A stretch of DNA of 64,000 nucleotides from Acidimicrobiia bacterium (GTDB lineage Bacteria; Actinomycetota; Acidimicrobiia; Acidimicrobiales; Bin134): NCBI GenBank assembly GCA_022819825.1, contig JAJEGM010000037.1:42247-106246 (forward strand), given 5' to 3'. Below are positions 24,458-33,279 of the stretch, piece by piece (positions within the stretch are counted from its first letter, which is position 1; the number at the start of each line of letters is the position of its first letter). The notes under the pieces were generated by a model. That model did not search any database and had not been told where the DNA came from. It saw nothing but the letters and a program-made list of their open reading frames with translations. The position numbers and the translations under genes were made by a program.

Positions 24458-24895
24458 ATGTCTGATCGAGATGCCCTGGCCGACCTCGCCGCCGACTACG
24501 CCCGCTGTGTGGACCGAGGCGATCCCGATGGGGTGGCGGCCTGTTTCGCCCCCGATGGCGTGCTGCGCCGCGTGGACCTGCCCAGCGGGGGGACAATTCT
24601 CAGCGAGCGGACCGGCCGGGACGAGATTGCCCGGGCCATCTCCCGGATGACCTACGACGCCACTTTCCACTTCCTCGGCCAGCAGCAAACCGAGATCTCC
24701 GGCGACACCGCCACCGGAGAGACCTACTGCATTGCCCATCACCTGACGGTTCCCGACGACGGCTCCCCAGCCACCGACTTCATCATGTTCATCCGCTATC
24801 ACGACCAATTCGTCCGCCTGGATGAAGGCTGGCGCTTCGCAGCTCGGGAGTTGCAGATCGACTGGACCGAGAACCGCCTGGTCGAGAGCGTGTAG
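24458..24895 (+). CDS. SnoaL-like / NTF2-fold protein
   Basis: A 145-aa single-domain NTF2-fold protein. It opens MSDRDALADLAADYARCVDRGDPDGVAACFAPDGV, the standard SnoaL_4 start, with later RDEIARAISRM and a C-terminal WRFAARELQIDW strand. Members include cyclases, dehydratases and ring-hydroxylating dioxygenase small-subunit relatives; the specific role is unknown. Start set at ATG 24458 from the leaderless promoter and family length, although the frame stays open further upstream. A second SnoaL-like gene follows after 6 nt. Confidence 0.82.
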   Translation: MSDRDALADLAADYARCVDRGDPDGVAACFAPDGVLRRVDLPSGGTILSERTGRDEIARAISRMTYDATFHFLGQQQTEISGDTATGETYCIAHHLTVPDDGSPATDFIMFIRYHDQFVRLDEGWRFAARELQIDWTENRLVESV

Positions 24896-24901
24896 GAACC
24901 G

Positions 24902-25405
24902 ATGGACGACGTAACCCGCCTGCTGGCCTATGAGGAGATCCGGCAATTGGCCGCCCGGTATGCGGTGGCGATTGATCGACGTGATCTGGATACGCTCATT
25001 GAGCTGTTCGTCGACGACGTGCGGGTGGGACGGGACAGCTATGGCCGGGATGCTCTGCGGGCCAACTTCGAGGAATCGCTGGGAGCCATTGGGCCATCAG
25101 TCTTGAACATCGGTACCCACCAGATCGACCTCATTGACGACGACCACGCCACTGGCCATGTGTACTGCAAAGGGGAGATAGCCGACGGCGACCGGTGGAT
25201 ACACCAGGCCATCCGCTACGACGACACCTACGAGCGCCGCGACGGCCGCTGGTACTTCGTGCGCCGGCTCCACAAGCTGTTCTACGGCGCCGAGGTGGGG
25301 GTGAACCCTCTGGGCCTGCCTCCGGCCAACTGGCCCGAGAACCCCGACGGCCTCGGTACCCTCCCCTACGAAGAGCCCACCTGGCAGGCCTTCAACGACG
25401 GCTAG
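24902..25405 (+). CDS. SnoaL-like / NTF2-fold protein
   Basis: A 167-aa NTF2-fold protein, second of a pair. It opens TRLLAYEEIRQLAARYAVAIDRRDLDTLIELFVDDV, the same family start as its neighbour, followed by GTHQIDLIDDDHATGHVYC and a RWYFVRRLHKLFYG strand. The C-terminal 35 residues (…PENPDGLGTLPYEEPTW) form an extended tail. A TAGGA Shine-Dalgarno in the 6-nt gap supports coupling with the 24458 gene. Its stop codon shares CTAG with the convergent DUF35 gene. Confidence 0.82.
   Translation: MDDVTRLLAYEEIRQLAARYAVAIDRRDLDTLIELFVDDVRVGRDSYGRDALRANFEESLGAIGPSVLNIGTHQIDLIDDDHATGHVYCKGEIADGDRWIHQAIRYDDTYERRDGRWYFVRRLHKLFYGAEVGVNPLGLPPANWPENPDGLGTLPYEEPTWQAFNDG
25402..25405. other. CTAG shared by two convergent stop codons
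   Basis: The palindrome CTAG supplies TAG to both the SnoaL gene (plus) and the DUF35 gene (minus), a 4-nt tail-to-tail overlap. The same arrangement occurs at 47564 and 61856. Confidence 0.9.
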
Positions 25406-25815
25406 CCCACAGGGCGGAAGCCGAGCAGGGTGGTATCGTCCACATCCTCGTAGGCAGCCTCCACGGCCATGCCTACGGTGATGTCACCGACGTCGCAGTC
25501 CACCATGTTGCCCACCAGACGGGGGCCCTCATCGAGGTCCACCAGGGCGATGGCGAAGGGGATGCGGCTGGCCAGGGCCGGGTCGTGGCCGGCCCGGTCG
25601 ACGGTGAAGGAGTACACCGTGCCCCGGCCGCTCAGCTCCGCCCACTCCCAGTCATCGCCCAGGCAGACCGGGCACCGGCCCCGGGGGTAGAAGAAGTTTC
25701 CGTGGCGGGGGCAGCGCTGAAGCACCAGCCGCCGCTCCCGCAGACCTTCAAAATATGGTGCGGTAATGGGGGTGGGAGTCGGTAGGGGTCGGCCGTCGGT
25801 GGAGAAGTGAACCAT
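25402..25815 (-). CDS. DUF35 OB-fold, zinc-ribbon acyl-CoA-associated protein
   Basis: A 137-aa protein with an N-terminal rubredoxin-like zinc ribbon (C35-x2-H38 … C48-x2-C51, one ligand being His in place of the more usual Cys) and an OB-fold C-terminal part (GTVYSFTVDRAGHDP…). DUF35 proteins are obligate partners of thiolase-like aldolases such as the steroid side-chain enzymes Ltp2/ChsH2. The ATG overlaps the stop of the thiolase gene (TGATG), which fits a two-subunit complex. Start chosen by this overlap and by family length. Confidence 0.87.
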   Translation of the reverse strand: MVHFSTDGRPLPTPTPITAPYFEGLRERRLVLQRCPRHGNFFYPRGRCPVCLGDDWEWAELSGRGTVYSFTVDRAGHDPALASRIPFAIALVDLDEGPRLVGNMVDCDVGDITVGMAVEAAYEDVDDTTLLGFRPVG

Positions 25816-27014
25816 CAGGCCCCCTCCAAGATGAGGGCCACCTGTTCGGCCAACATTCCCCCGGTGCCATTGGCATAGGCGATGTTGCAGTCGGGCACTT
25901 GGCGCTCGCCGGCCCGGCCCTGCACCTGGCGCACGGCCTCGGTGATGTGGCTCATGCCGCCGCCCAAGCCGGCCTGGCCCATGCCCAGCTGGCCGCCGTG
26001 GGTGTTGAGGGGCCAGTCGCCGTCGTAGCGCAGGCTGTGCTCGTCGATGAACCGCCCGCCCTCGCCCTTGGGGCAGAAGCCGGCGTCTTCGATGGTCAAC
26101 AGCACGGTGATGGTGTAGCAGTCGTACATGGAGGCCATGTCCACCGCGTCGCGTGACACCCCGGCCATGGCGAACGCCCGGTCGGCGGCCAGCCGGATGG
26201 GGGTGTCGACGATGTCGGGGGCGTAGGTGATGCTCTTGTGGGTGAGGTGCTCGCCGTAGCCGCTCACGTACACCGGGCGGTGCGGGCACCGGGCGGCCCG
26301 CTCGGCGGTGGTCACCAATACCGCCGAGCCGCCGTAGCACGGCATGACGATCTCCAACAGCTTCAGCGGGTCGGCCACGTATCGGGAGCTCATCACGTCG
26401 TCGACGGTGATGGGCTTGCCGTAGAACACCGCAAGGGGGTTGGCCTGGGCGTTGTAGCGGGAGTCCACCGCCACCTTGGCCAGAGTCTCCTCGCTCACTC
26501 CGTAAGCGGCCATGTAGCGCTGGGCGGCCATGGCGAAACTGGGGGTGGCGGCCACCAGCCCGGCGGGAATCTCGAACTGCCCCTGGGGGGAGCCCCACAC
26601 CTCGCCGCCCATGTACGCACCCATCTTCATCTTCATCGGGCCGCCGTTGGCCCCCGGCTGGGGCGGGGCGGGCACCGATGGGGTGAACACCAGCACCGTC
26701 TCGCAAATCCCCACCTCGATGGCGGCCGCGGCCCGCCACACCATGCCCGCCGGAGTGGCTCCGCCCAGGTCGACCACCTCATTGAAGTTGCTGCGGACGC
26801 CCAGGAACTCGGCCAGCGCCGAGGGGGCGAACATCGGCGACTCCCGCAGGCCGTTGATCACCAGACCGTCCACCTCGCCCTTGTCCACCTCGGCATCGGC
26901 CAGCACCTCGGCCGCCAGCCGGGCACACGCCTCCATGGTGAACATGGGCTCGTCCCACACCCGCTTCGGCGCCCACTCCGTGAGCCCCACAATCGCCGCC
27001 GCTCGCTTTCCCAT
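25815..27014 (-). CDS. Thiolase-fold protein (SCP2/Ltp-type acyl-CoA thiolase or retro-aldolase)
   Basis: A 399-aa thiolase superfamily protein. It has the SCP2/Ltp-type N-terminus (AAAIVGLTEWAPKR), GLRESPMFAPSALAEFLG, and the MYDCYTITVLLTIEDAGFC segment near residue 310 that replaces the classical thiolase C-terminal Cys/His motifs; an NTHGGQLGMGQAG loop follows. With an overlapping DUF35 gene it matches the thiolase-DUF35 pairs that cleave CoA-thioester side chains by retro-aldol reaction. Simple thiolysis remains possible. The start at 27014 rather than an upstream ATG is supported by TAGTGT 7 nt before it (27022-27027). Confidence 0.85.
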   Translation of the reverse strand: MGKRAAAIVGLTEWAPKRVWDEPMFTMEACARLAAEVLADAEVDKGEVDGLVINGLRESPMFAPSALAEFLGVRSNFNEVVDLGGATPAGMVWRAAAAIEVGICETVLVFTPSVPAPPQPGANGGPMKMKMGAYMGGEVWGSPQGQFEIPAGLVAATPSFAMAAQRYMAAYGVSEETLAKVAVDSRYNAQANPLAVFYGKPITVDDVMSSRYVADPLKLLEIVMPCYGGSAVLVTTAERAARCPHRPVYVSGYGEHLTHKSITYAPDIVDTPIRLAADRAFAMAGVSRDAVDMASMYDCYTITVLLTIEDAGFCPKGEGGRFIDEHSLRYDGDWPLNTHGGQLGMGQAGLGGGMSHITEAVRQVQGRAGERQVPDCNIAYANGTGGMLAEQVALILEGA

Positions 27015-27021
27015 TCGGCTT

Positions 27022-27027
27022 ACACTA
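27022..27027 (-). promoter_or_regulatory. -10 element TAGTGT of a leaderless promoter for the thiolase-DUF35 pair
   Basis: TANNNT on the minus strand, 7 nt before the ATG at 27014, with no Shine-Dalgarno. It decides the start codon. Confidence 0.6.
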
Positions 27028-27066
27028 GGCGGGCGGGTGCCGGGCAGCACCGTTTGCAGGACGAGG

Positions 27067-28794
27067 TCAGGTACACAAGGGCTCGAAGCGGAAACCTCGG
27101 CTGGTCAGCTCTTGAAGGGCCATATCAAGGCCGAGAACCGTCTGAGTGCGGGTGCCGCCGCCATCGTGAAGCAGAAGAATCGCCCCATTTCGGGCGTGAT
27201 CCAAGAGGCCTTGGGCTATTTCCGCAGCCGGGGGTTGGAGCCAGTCTTCGGGGCTGTAGTCCCAAGTCTGGACTACCAATCCGTGTTCTGCGGCCCATTC
27301 TCGGGTGAAGGCATCCAGCGATCCATAAGGAGGCCGCAAACAGTTGGTGGCCCGGGAGCCGAGGACGGCCTGTGTCCTGCCCACCGTTTCGTCGAATGCT
27401 TCACGGGGGAGGCCAGCCAAATTCTCGTGGTTCCAGGTGTGATTGGCGAGAGTGTGGCCCTCGTCGACAATGCGTTGAGTCGTGCGCGGAAGGGCCTCAG
27501 CCAGCGAGCCGACTACGAAAAACGTGGCGCGAGCGTTGTACTTGGCCAGCACGTCGAGCACCTGGGGGGTGTATACGGGGTGGGGACCGTCGTCGAATGT
27601 GAAGTACACAACCGGGGCAGTGCTGGGTGGCAGGATGAGATCGGGCGATTCACTCTCTGGAGGTGAGATCGTCGGGTCCACGTCTGGGTAACTTTCCGAC
27701 CCCACCGGCAGGGCTTCGATACCCAGCTTGTAATCGGCGACGCCGGCATGAGCAGAGACCACTGTTATCTGCCATGGGCCGGTGGCCGGCAGCAGAGCTT
27801 GCACAAATTGGGACCGCTCGGTAGCCGAGGCCACGACATGATCTCCCAGCCGCACATCCAGCCACATCCCTAGAGGAGCGTCGAGGTTTGCCTGAAACCA
27901 CTGCCCAGCAGAGATGTGGGCGGAGTATGTCTGGCGCTGACGGAAGTCGATTGATCCGGCCACGATGGCACCTATAGCACCGGGATCGAAGCGAATGGTG
28001 ACTTCCGGCAGGTCAGGGCCAGGAACCGGAAGTGCCTCTAGGGGCTGCGAGTCGATCACCGACACAACGGGTTCTGGCCCGGAATGATCGATCTCCAACT
28101 TCTGGCGCCGGGAGATCGCCGTGAAGGGCTCATCGAGCTCCCGATCGTAGAGCGTCACCTCCACCAATCCATCTAGGACTTCAATGCCCTCCATCACGAT
28201 GCGATCACCCACAAAGGCTGGCCGTTGAGCTTCCCCACCCAGTCCGTTGTCGATCACCGGCACCACCAGATGGAAGGTGCCCGATCCCGCGGTGACCATG
28301 GTGATGTGTGCAACCACGTCGTCGTAGCCGTCTCCGTTCAGATCTCCCTGGCCCACCCGGTTTTGAAGGGTGTAGCGGTCTTCTGACGCCCCTCCATAGG
28401 AAACGACCGCTTGCCCGTCCTCGAGTTGGATGATCTCCCCGTCGAACTCGAACATGAGATTCTCGAGGTCTTCCCATTCCACGCCCCTCCGCTCTACGAC
28501 CTCTGGAGTGGACTCAGGTACAGGAATCGTCGCGGTCGGCGATGCTTCGGGCATGGGGAGCGCCGGTGTTGGGGGCGGCGGAGCTGAGGGTGATGGGGAG
28601 TCAGTCGGAGTGGGGGGCGGCGGAGCTGAGGGTGATGGGGAGTCAGTCGGAGTGGGGGTGGGAGCAGCGGTCGGGCCATCTGTGGCTGGCGGCGTGCCGC
28701 TGTCTTGGCTGCATCCGGCGAGAATTAGTGCCAAGACAAGTGCTGATGCCCAGAACCAATACCGGCGCGGGCAAGCGGCACAAGCGTCAGCCAT
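27067..28794 (-). CDS. Lipoprotein polysaccharide deacetylase (NodB domain)
   Basis: A 575-aa exported lipoprotein. The N-terminal hydrophobic segment ends in the lipobox LAGC (C28). A Pro/Thr/Ser-rich linker (about 30-95) with two identical 14-residue repeats follows. A DLNGDGYDD calcium-binding-like loop sits at about 150. A beta-rich middle region leads to a C-terminal NodB deacetylase with TFDDGPH, H-x3-H in HTWNHENL, RPPYG and LLLHDGGG. It probably deacetylates peptidoglycan or a surface glycan outside the membrane. The start is set by TAGCAT 6 nt upstream (28801-28806). Confidence 0.88.
   Translation of the reverse strand: MADACAACPRRYWFWASALVLALILAGCSQDSGTPPATDGPTAAPTPTPTDSPSPSAPPPPTPTDSPSPSAPPPPTPALPMPEASPTATIPVPESTPEVVERRGVEWEDLENLMFEFDGEIIQLEDGQAVVSYGGASEDRYTLQNRVGQGDLNGDGYDDVVAHITMVTAGSGTFHLVVPVIDNGLGGEAQRPAFVGDRIVMEGIEVLDGLVEVTLYDRELDEPFTAISRRQKLEIDHSGPEPVVSVIDSQPLEALPVPGPDLPEVTIRFDPGAIGAIVAGSIDFRQRQTYSAHISAGQWFQANLDAPLGMWLDVRLGDHVVASATERSQFVQALLPATGPWQITVVSAHAGVADYKLGIEALPVGSESYPDVDPTISPPESESPDLILPPSTAPVVYFTFDDGPHPVYTPQVLDVLAKYNARATFFVVGSLAEALPRTTQRIVDEGHTLANHTWNHENLAGLPREAFDETVGRTQAVLGSRATNCLRPPYGSLDAFTREWAAEHGLVVQTWDYSPEDWLQPPAAEIAQGLLDHARNGAILLLHDGGGTRTQTVLGLDMALQELTSRGFRFEPLCT
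28571..28654. repeat. Two tandem 42-nt repeats in the linker of the polysaccharide deacetylase
   Basis: Units 28571-28612 and 28613-28654 are identical over nearly all of their length and encode T-P-T-D-S-P-S-P-S-A-P-P-P-P twice. This looks like recent duplication of a wall-spanning spacer. Confidence 0.85.
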
Positions 28795-28800
28795 TCACCA

Positions 28801-28806
28801 ATGCTA
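28801..28806 (-). promoter_or_regulatory. -10 element TAGCAT of a leaderless promoter for the deacetylase
   Basis: TANNNT on the minus strand, 6 nt before the ATG at 28794, in the 36-nt gap after the SDR gene. Confidence 0.55.
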
Positions 28807-28830
28807 CGGCTGCCCTTGCCGAATTACTGG

Positions 28831-29658
28831 TCAGTCAACCTCAGCAGTAGGGGGGATCTGGCGCTCCAGGAGGGCGTCGTAGCGGACTTGGAGTTGGTTG
28901 GTGTAGCTGGGCTTGGTGGGGATAAGGAAATCGCCGGCCCGGATCCCGGCCATGACCGGGCCGACCACATCGGCTGGCGAGATGCCGGACGCGGTCATTT
29001 TCGACAGCGAGTCCACCACGAAGGCGTTGTCCTCGCTCTCGTCGGTGCCGTAGCGGTCGCTTCGCACCCGGGCGGTGTGGGCAATTGCAGTATCGATGGC
29101 GCTGGGGGTGAGCACCGAGGCCTTGACCTTGGATCCCACTGCGGCCAGGTCCAGAGCGAGGCACTCGGTGAGCGAGAAGGCAGCGCACTTGGATACCACG
29201 TAGGGGCTGGAGAATCCGCCGGCCACGAACGCGGCCACCGACGCGGTGTTCACAATGTGCCCCTCGGTGTCCTGGGCGATCATCCGAGGCACGAATGCGG
29301 AGACTCCGTTGACGATGCCGTACACGTTGACCCCGAATACCCAGTCCCAGTCGGCCTGAGTGCGTTCCCACATGAGCCCGGCCTGGAACACGCCGGCATT
29401 GTTGAAAAGCAGGTCTACCTGCCCGAAGGCGTCCCAGGCTGCATCAGCCAGGGCTTCGACCGATGACCGGTCAGCAACATCTACTTCGACTGCCATCGCA
29501 TTGTCTCCGATGGCGTCGGCGGTGGCTGTGGCACCCGCGAGGTCGATGTCTGCGGCTACTACCTTGGCACCCTCGGCGCTGAAGCCAGCCGCCAATGCCG
29601 CTCCGATCCCGCTGGCCGCCCCGGTTATCACCGCCACCTTGCTGTCAAAGTCCTGCAT
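28831..29658 (-). CDS. SDR family oxidoreductase
   Basis: A 275-aa classical SDR: TGAASGIG at 12-19, D60-V61, NNAG at 86-89, N111, S140, Y153-x3-K157. A C-terminal extension (GDFLIPTKPSYTNQLQVRYDALL) resembles the long-chain ketone or retinol-type SDRs. The substrate is unknown. It lies between two lipoprotein genes on the same strand. No convincing -10/ATG spacing of the leaderless kind was found for this start. Confidence 0.87.
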   Translation of the reverse strand: MQDFDSKVAVITGAASGIGAALAAGFSAEGAKVVAADIDLAGATATADAIGDNAMAVEVDVADRSSVEALADAAWDAFGQVDLLFNNAGVFQAGLMWERTQADWDWVFGVNVYGIVNGVSAFVPRMIAQDTEGHIVNTASVAAFVAGGFSSPYVVSKCAAFSLTECLALDLAAVGSKVKASVLTPSAIDTAIAHTARVRSDRYGTDESEDNAFVVDSLSKMTASGISPADVVGPVMAGIRAGDFLIPTKPSYTNQLQVRYDALLERQIPPTAEVD

Positions 29659-29708
29659 GGTCCCATGCTGGCACGGCTAAGCCGCAGATGTCGGAGCGGA
29701 GATGCCTA

Positions 29709-30869
29709 CTACTGAGTGCTGGTTCCCGCTTCTGGCCAGATCTCGGGGTCGTGAACGCCGTCGCCTTCCCGTCCGCAGAAGTGATCACGGTCGTCGGCCA
29801 CAAAGGCATAGATCCGGCAGGCAGCCAGGGATACCCACTGATTGGTCAGGTCGAAGAACTCCCCCCGGGCGCTCATGATTGCCATTGCAAACCAGCTGTC
29901 GTCAGGAAGCACGATGACTCCGGCGTCGATCATCTGCCGATACTCCGCTGGACAGCAGTTCGGTCGAAGCCAACCCGCCTTGTGCAGCGACGCTTCAGCC
30001 ACTTCCGGAGGCAGCCGATCCAGCAAGACGCCGTCAAGATCTCGGGGAGAAGTCAGCGAATGCGAAGTGTCCAGCAGCCACTGCTGAAGGGCGGCATTCT
30101 CATCGGGACCTAGAAGCTCGCCTTTGTAGATGCGGGCGAAGAATAGTGCCAGGTCAGCCATTGTGGTGCGGTTGCCCAAGGGGTTCTCAGGCCGGAAATT
30201 CTCAGCTACCCGATTGGGATCTTGGAAACGCCACGCCTCCAGCCGGGTGTCGTCAAGCCTGGCCACATTCCAGGTCCAGGCGTTCACCGCGTCTACTCCC
30301 CCGGCCAGATCTATCAATCTTCCGCCGGCAAGGTTGTCGGACAGGATCAAGGCCGAATAGGCGAAGGGCCTCACTGCCTCCACGCCGGCCGCTTCGAGGG
30401 CGGCTGCCGCCCACAGCGGCTTGACGGCGCTGGCCGAGATCCGGGACTCCAGGTCTTCGTACCCGTGAACTGTCTCATCGGGAAGCACCACCGCTATCGA
30501 GATCTGCGCGTCCGGGTTCCATTCTTCGGAGATCTCGGCCAGTAACTCGAACTCCTCGGCCAGCACGAAGTGGAACTCGTCGGCTAGGGAAGCCAAGAAC
30601 TCCTCGGCAGAGCGATCGGGAGTAGGAGTCGGCTCAGGTGTCGCTTGGGGGGCTGCCGTCGCCGGCACACCGGTAGTCGGGCTCGGAGTCGGGGGCGGTG
30701 TGTGAGATGGCTGCGTGGGCACGGCAGTGGACACCTGGGTCGGCACTGCGGTGGGCGTGGCATCAAGCTCCACTGAACTCACTTCCAGCGCCGTTTCCAC
30801 GCCGCCGCCACAGCTCGCAGCCCCGGCGAGCAACGCAACAATCAACAAGGCCGCGGCCAGCCGCATCAT
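29709..30869 (-). CDS. Lipoprotein serine hydrolase of the class A beta-lactamase fold
   Basis: A 386-aa lipoprotein. The signal ends in LAGAASC (lipid Cys about residue 20), followed by a Pro/Thr-rich linker to about residue 85. The catalytic domain shows S147-x2-K150 (SAVK), S177-D178-N179 (LSDNLAGG) and HKAG near residue 315, in place of the K-T/S-G motif. These are the three penicillin-recognising motifs, so it could be a beta-lactamase, a D,D-peptidase or an inert relative. I did not find a clear Glu166-type omega-loop. ATG 30869 (or 30866) chosen because the upstream part is shadow of the preceding gene. Confidence 0.75.
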   Translation of the reverse strand: MMRLAAALLIVALLAGAASCGGGVETALEVSSVELDATPTAVPTQVSTAVPTQPSHTPPPTPSPTTGVPATAAPQATPEPTPTPDRSAEEFLASLADEFHFVLAEEFELLAEISEEWNPDAQISIAVVLPDETVHGYEDLESRISASAVKPLWAAAALEAAGVEAVRPFAYSALILSDNLAGGRLIDLAGGVDAVNAWTWNVARLDDTRLEAWRFQDPNRVAENFRPENPLGNRTTMADLALFFARIYKGELLGPDENAALQQWLLDTSHSLTSPRDLDGVLLDRLPPEVAEASLHKAGWLRPNCCPAEYRQMIDAGVIVLPDDSWFAMAIMSARGEFFDLTNQWVSLAACRIYAFVADDRDHFCGREGDGVHDPEIWPEAGTSTQ

Positions 30870-30883
30870 TGGCTCCGGCGCCT

Positions 30884-32491
30884 TCAGCCGCACTCGATGT
30901 CTCCAGAAGGCACAGACAGGTCGATGAGGTAGGCATCCACTACATCGTCCACACATTGGTGAAGGCCATAGCTAGTGTGGCCCGTGCCGTTGTAGGTCAA
31001 TAGCACCCCGGTCTCCAGCGACTCGGCTACCGATACCGCCCATTCATAGGGAGTGGCGTTGTCGCCCCGGTTGCCGATGACCAGCACTGGTGCCGCATCC
31101 GGGGCCCGGATCGGCTCATTTGGACGCGTCTCGGTGTCAGGCCAGTACACGCACATACGGGCCTCGGCCGCCGCGGCTCGGCCAAATTCGCCAGCCTCCT
31201 CGACCATTCGCTCGATAAGCCGATCCAGGTCGTCCTCGCTCATCCGACCTCCGTCGGTGCAGCTGATGCTGAAAAAAGAGCCGAGATCTGCGGTCCCCAA
31301 ATACCTCTGGGCCAGGTCGTGCATCTGCTGGCCGTCGCCTTCCCAAGCCCGGGCGAAAGCCTCGAAGAAGATCGACCAGTACTCGGCAGGCAAATAGGAG
31401 ATGATCACCAGAGCAAGCTGGACCTCCCCCGGTCCCACCAGCACATTGCCCTGGGCGTCGAGCAGCGGGGCGGCCTCGACACTGGCCATCAACTGGAGGT
31501 AGGCCGACCTGGGATTGCCGACAATCGGGCACGCCGCGTCTTGTAGGCAACTGTCGAACACCTCGTCGATAACTCGGGCGAAGCCCCTGATCTGCTCCAC
31601 CAGGACGTCCTCGTGGGTCAACGACGCGTCCAGCACCCCATCGATCACTACTGCCCGGGCATTGGTTCCGTGCCGATCGGCGTAAAACTGACCCAGCACC
31701 GTGCCATAGCTGTAGCCGAGGAAGCTGATCTGCTCCTCGCCCAAGGCTTGGCGGATCAAGTCCATGTCGTGCACCGTCTGCACCGTGCTGATGAGATCGG
31801 CTCGACCGTTCAAGCCAGCCAAACAGGCTTCGGCGGTTTGCCGAGCCACCTCCGAGATCACTGCCTCGTTCTCGGGGGTGTCTGATAGCGCGCCGATCAC
31901 CTGGAGGTCCGCGGCCTCGTCATCACAGTCGGGGTACAAGCTGGCCGATACTCCTCGAGGGTTCCACCCCACCACATCGAAACGGGCCAGTAGTCGACCG
32001 GAAAGCCCGGCACCGCCGGACAAGAATCCCTCGAAACCCCCACCGGGACCGCCGGGATTCACCAGCAGTGCACCGATGCGGTTATCCGGGTCGGTTGCCG
32101 GCAGCATCCCGAGTTCCAGCGTGATCGTTCCCGCGCCCGGATCGTTGTGATCGGCAGGAACTTCCAGCTCAGCGCAGAGATAGACCTGCCCGCAGTCCTG
32201 GAAGGCAAAGGCCTCAGGTGCCGGTCGAATGGCAGTGGGCGCAGGCTCTTCGGTGGGCGTCTCGGGCATGACCGCAGCGGGGGTTGCCTCTTGGGTAGGC
32301 GCAGGCACCGTAGCCTCCGGCACCTTCTCCGTTGCAGATGTGGAGATCTCCGTGGGCTCGGCATTCGATACCGAAGGCGCATCGGTGCCGTCTGAGCAGC
32401 CTGCTGAGATAAGAGCCGCAACCAACAGCAGCGTCGCCACGCGATGAAGCACACTGCAAACTAACCGCTTTGGCACAGAATCCGTGGGCAC
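30884..32491 (-). CDS. Lipoprotein alpha/beta hydrolase, tripeptidyl-aminopeptidase (S33/TAP) type
   Basis: A 535-aa secreted lipoprotein. The signal ends in ISAGC (C32), then a Pro/Thr/Glu linker to about residue 95. The hydrolase core has the oxyanion-hole VNPGGPGG, nucleophile S261 in GYSYG, and a TAP-like C-terminal lid with VLVIGNRGDNATP (Asp) and GTGHTSYG (His). It probably trims peptides from the N-terminus outside the cell, as in the Streptomyces TAP family. It lies 14 nt upstream of the beta-lactamase-fold lipoprotein gene and 11 nt after the bicupin gene, in one leftward operon. Confidence 0.87.
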   Translation of the reverse strand: MPTDSVPKRLVCSVLHRVATLLLVAALISAGCSDGTDAPSVSNAEPTEISTSATEKVPEATVPAPTQEATPAAVMPETPTEEPAPTAIRPAPEAFAFQDCGQVYLCAELEVPADHNDPGAGTITLELGMLPATDPDNRIGALLVNPGGPGGGFEGFLSGGAGLSGRLLARFDVVGWNPRGVSASLYPDCDDEAADLQVIGALSDTPENEAVISEVARQTAEACLAGLNGRADLISTVQTVHDMDLIRQALGEEQISFLGYSYGTVLGQFYADRHGTNARAVVIDGVLDASLTHEDVLVEQIRGFARVIDEVFDSCLQDAACPIVGNPRSAYLQLMASVEAAPLLDAQGNVLVGPGEVQLALVIISYLPAEYWSIFFEAFARAWEGDGQQMHDLAQRYLGTADLGSFFSISCTDGGRMSEDDLDRLIERMVEEAGEFGRAAAAEARMCVYWPDTETRPNEPIRAPDAAPVLVIGNRGDNATPYEWAVSVAESLETGVLLTYNGTGHTSYGLHQCVDDVVDAYLIDLSVPSGDIECG

Positions 32492-32502
32492 CCCTGGCTC
32501 GC

Positions 32503-33279
32503 TCAGCGATAATCGCCCACCCAGGTCATGTTGGTGCTCTCGCCGGCTTCGAGCAGGGGGCCGTCATAGTTGGGGGAGGTCATGACCGAGGCGTCGCGGC
32601 GGTAGTTGATGAAATGGACGCCGTCGTCGCCGCTGTAGAGCTTGTAGCGGCGGTCGGCGGCCACCCAAAGGGTGTCGCCCTCGCTGACGACTCGACGCCC
32701 CACTCGGATCTCGCCTCGCAGCACATGGATCAGCTCGTCTTGGGAGTGGCTGTGAGCTGACGACTCGAAGTACTGAGGTCGGTCGGTGGCCAACAGCCAC
32801 AGCCGATTGGTGGGTGCTGAGGCGTCAGAGAAGAACCGGGTGCGCTGGGTTTCGTCCACCGTGGCCCATATCCCATCGGGGCCGACTATCCGCACACTTC
32901 GGCCCTCAGTGTCGGCCGGACCCCTCAGCCCTTTCGTCGGTGGAGCGGGGTCGGTCGGCCCCACGTGGACGATGGTGGTATCAGACTCCGCAATCGCGGT
33001 GGCAGCCACCCCTGCTTCCACCACCATCGCCCCATCTTCAGGGCAGGCCCGCCCGTCGACGACCAGGCTGCCTGAGCGCACATACACCGCCTCGTCACCG
33101 TGCTCGGTCCCCCACCGCATTTCGGTGCCCGCGGCCAATTCCGCGGCCACGAGCCACAGCGTCGCCCCGTCGGGGCTCACGAGATGAGCCGAACAGCCGC
33201 CGGTAAGCGCGACCGTGGACCCGGGATAGCCGGCCGCTGCCTCAGCCTCGGCCGCGTGAATGACTTCAACTGCGCTCAC
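32503..33279 (-). CDS. Bicupin-fold protein
   Basis: A 258-aa protein with two cupin modules. The second keeps the metal-site pattern best (SSAHSHSQDELIHVLRGEIRVG, then EGDTLWVAA). The first (TEHGDEAVYVRSGSLVVDG) has a reduced set. Metal-binding cupins include dioxygenases and isomerases, and no reaction can be assigned. GTG start overlaps the stop of the acyltransferase gene by two bases, so translation is coupled. Confidence 0.78.
   Translation of the reverse strand: MSAVEVIHAAEAEAAAGYPGSTVALTGGCSAHLVSPDGATLWLVAAELAAGTEMRWGTEHGDEAVYVRSGSLVVDGRACPEDGAMVVEAGVAATAIAESDTTIVHVGPTDPAPPTKGLRGPADTEGRSVRIVGPDGIWATVDETQRTRFFSDASAPTNRLWLLATDRPQYFESSAHSHSQDELIHVLRGEIRVGRRVVSEGDTLWVAADRRYKLYSGDDGVHFINYRRDASVMTSPNYDGPLLEAGESTNMTWVGDYR

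Noticed and set aside
25816..26739. Upstream extension of the DUF35 reading frame to 26739
   Set aside because: It is an Arg/Gly-rich shadow frame of the thiolase gene; the DUF35 protein starts at the ATG overlapping the thiolase stop.
28571..28654. Direct repeats as a CRISPR or mobile-element signature
   Set aside because: They are two adjacent in-frame 42-nt copies within a lipoprotein linker, without spacers.
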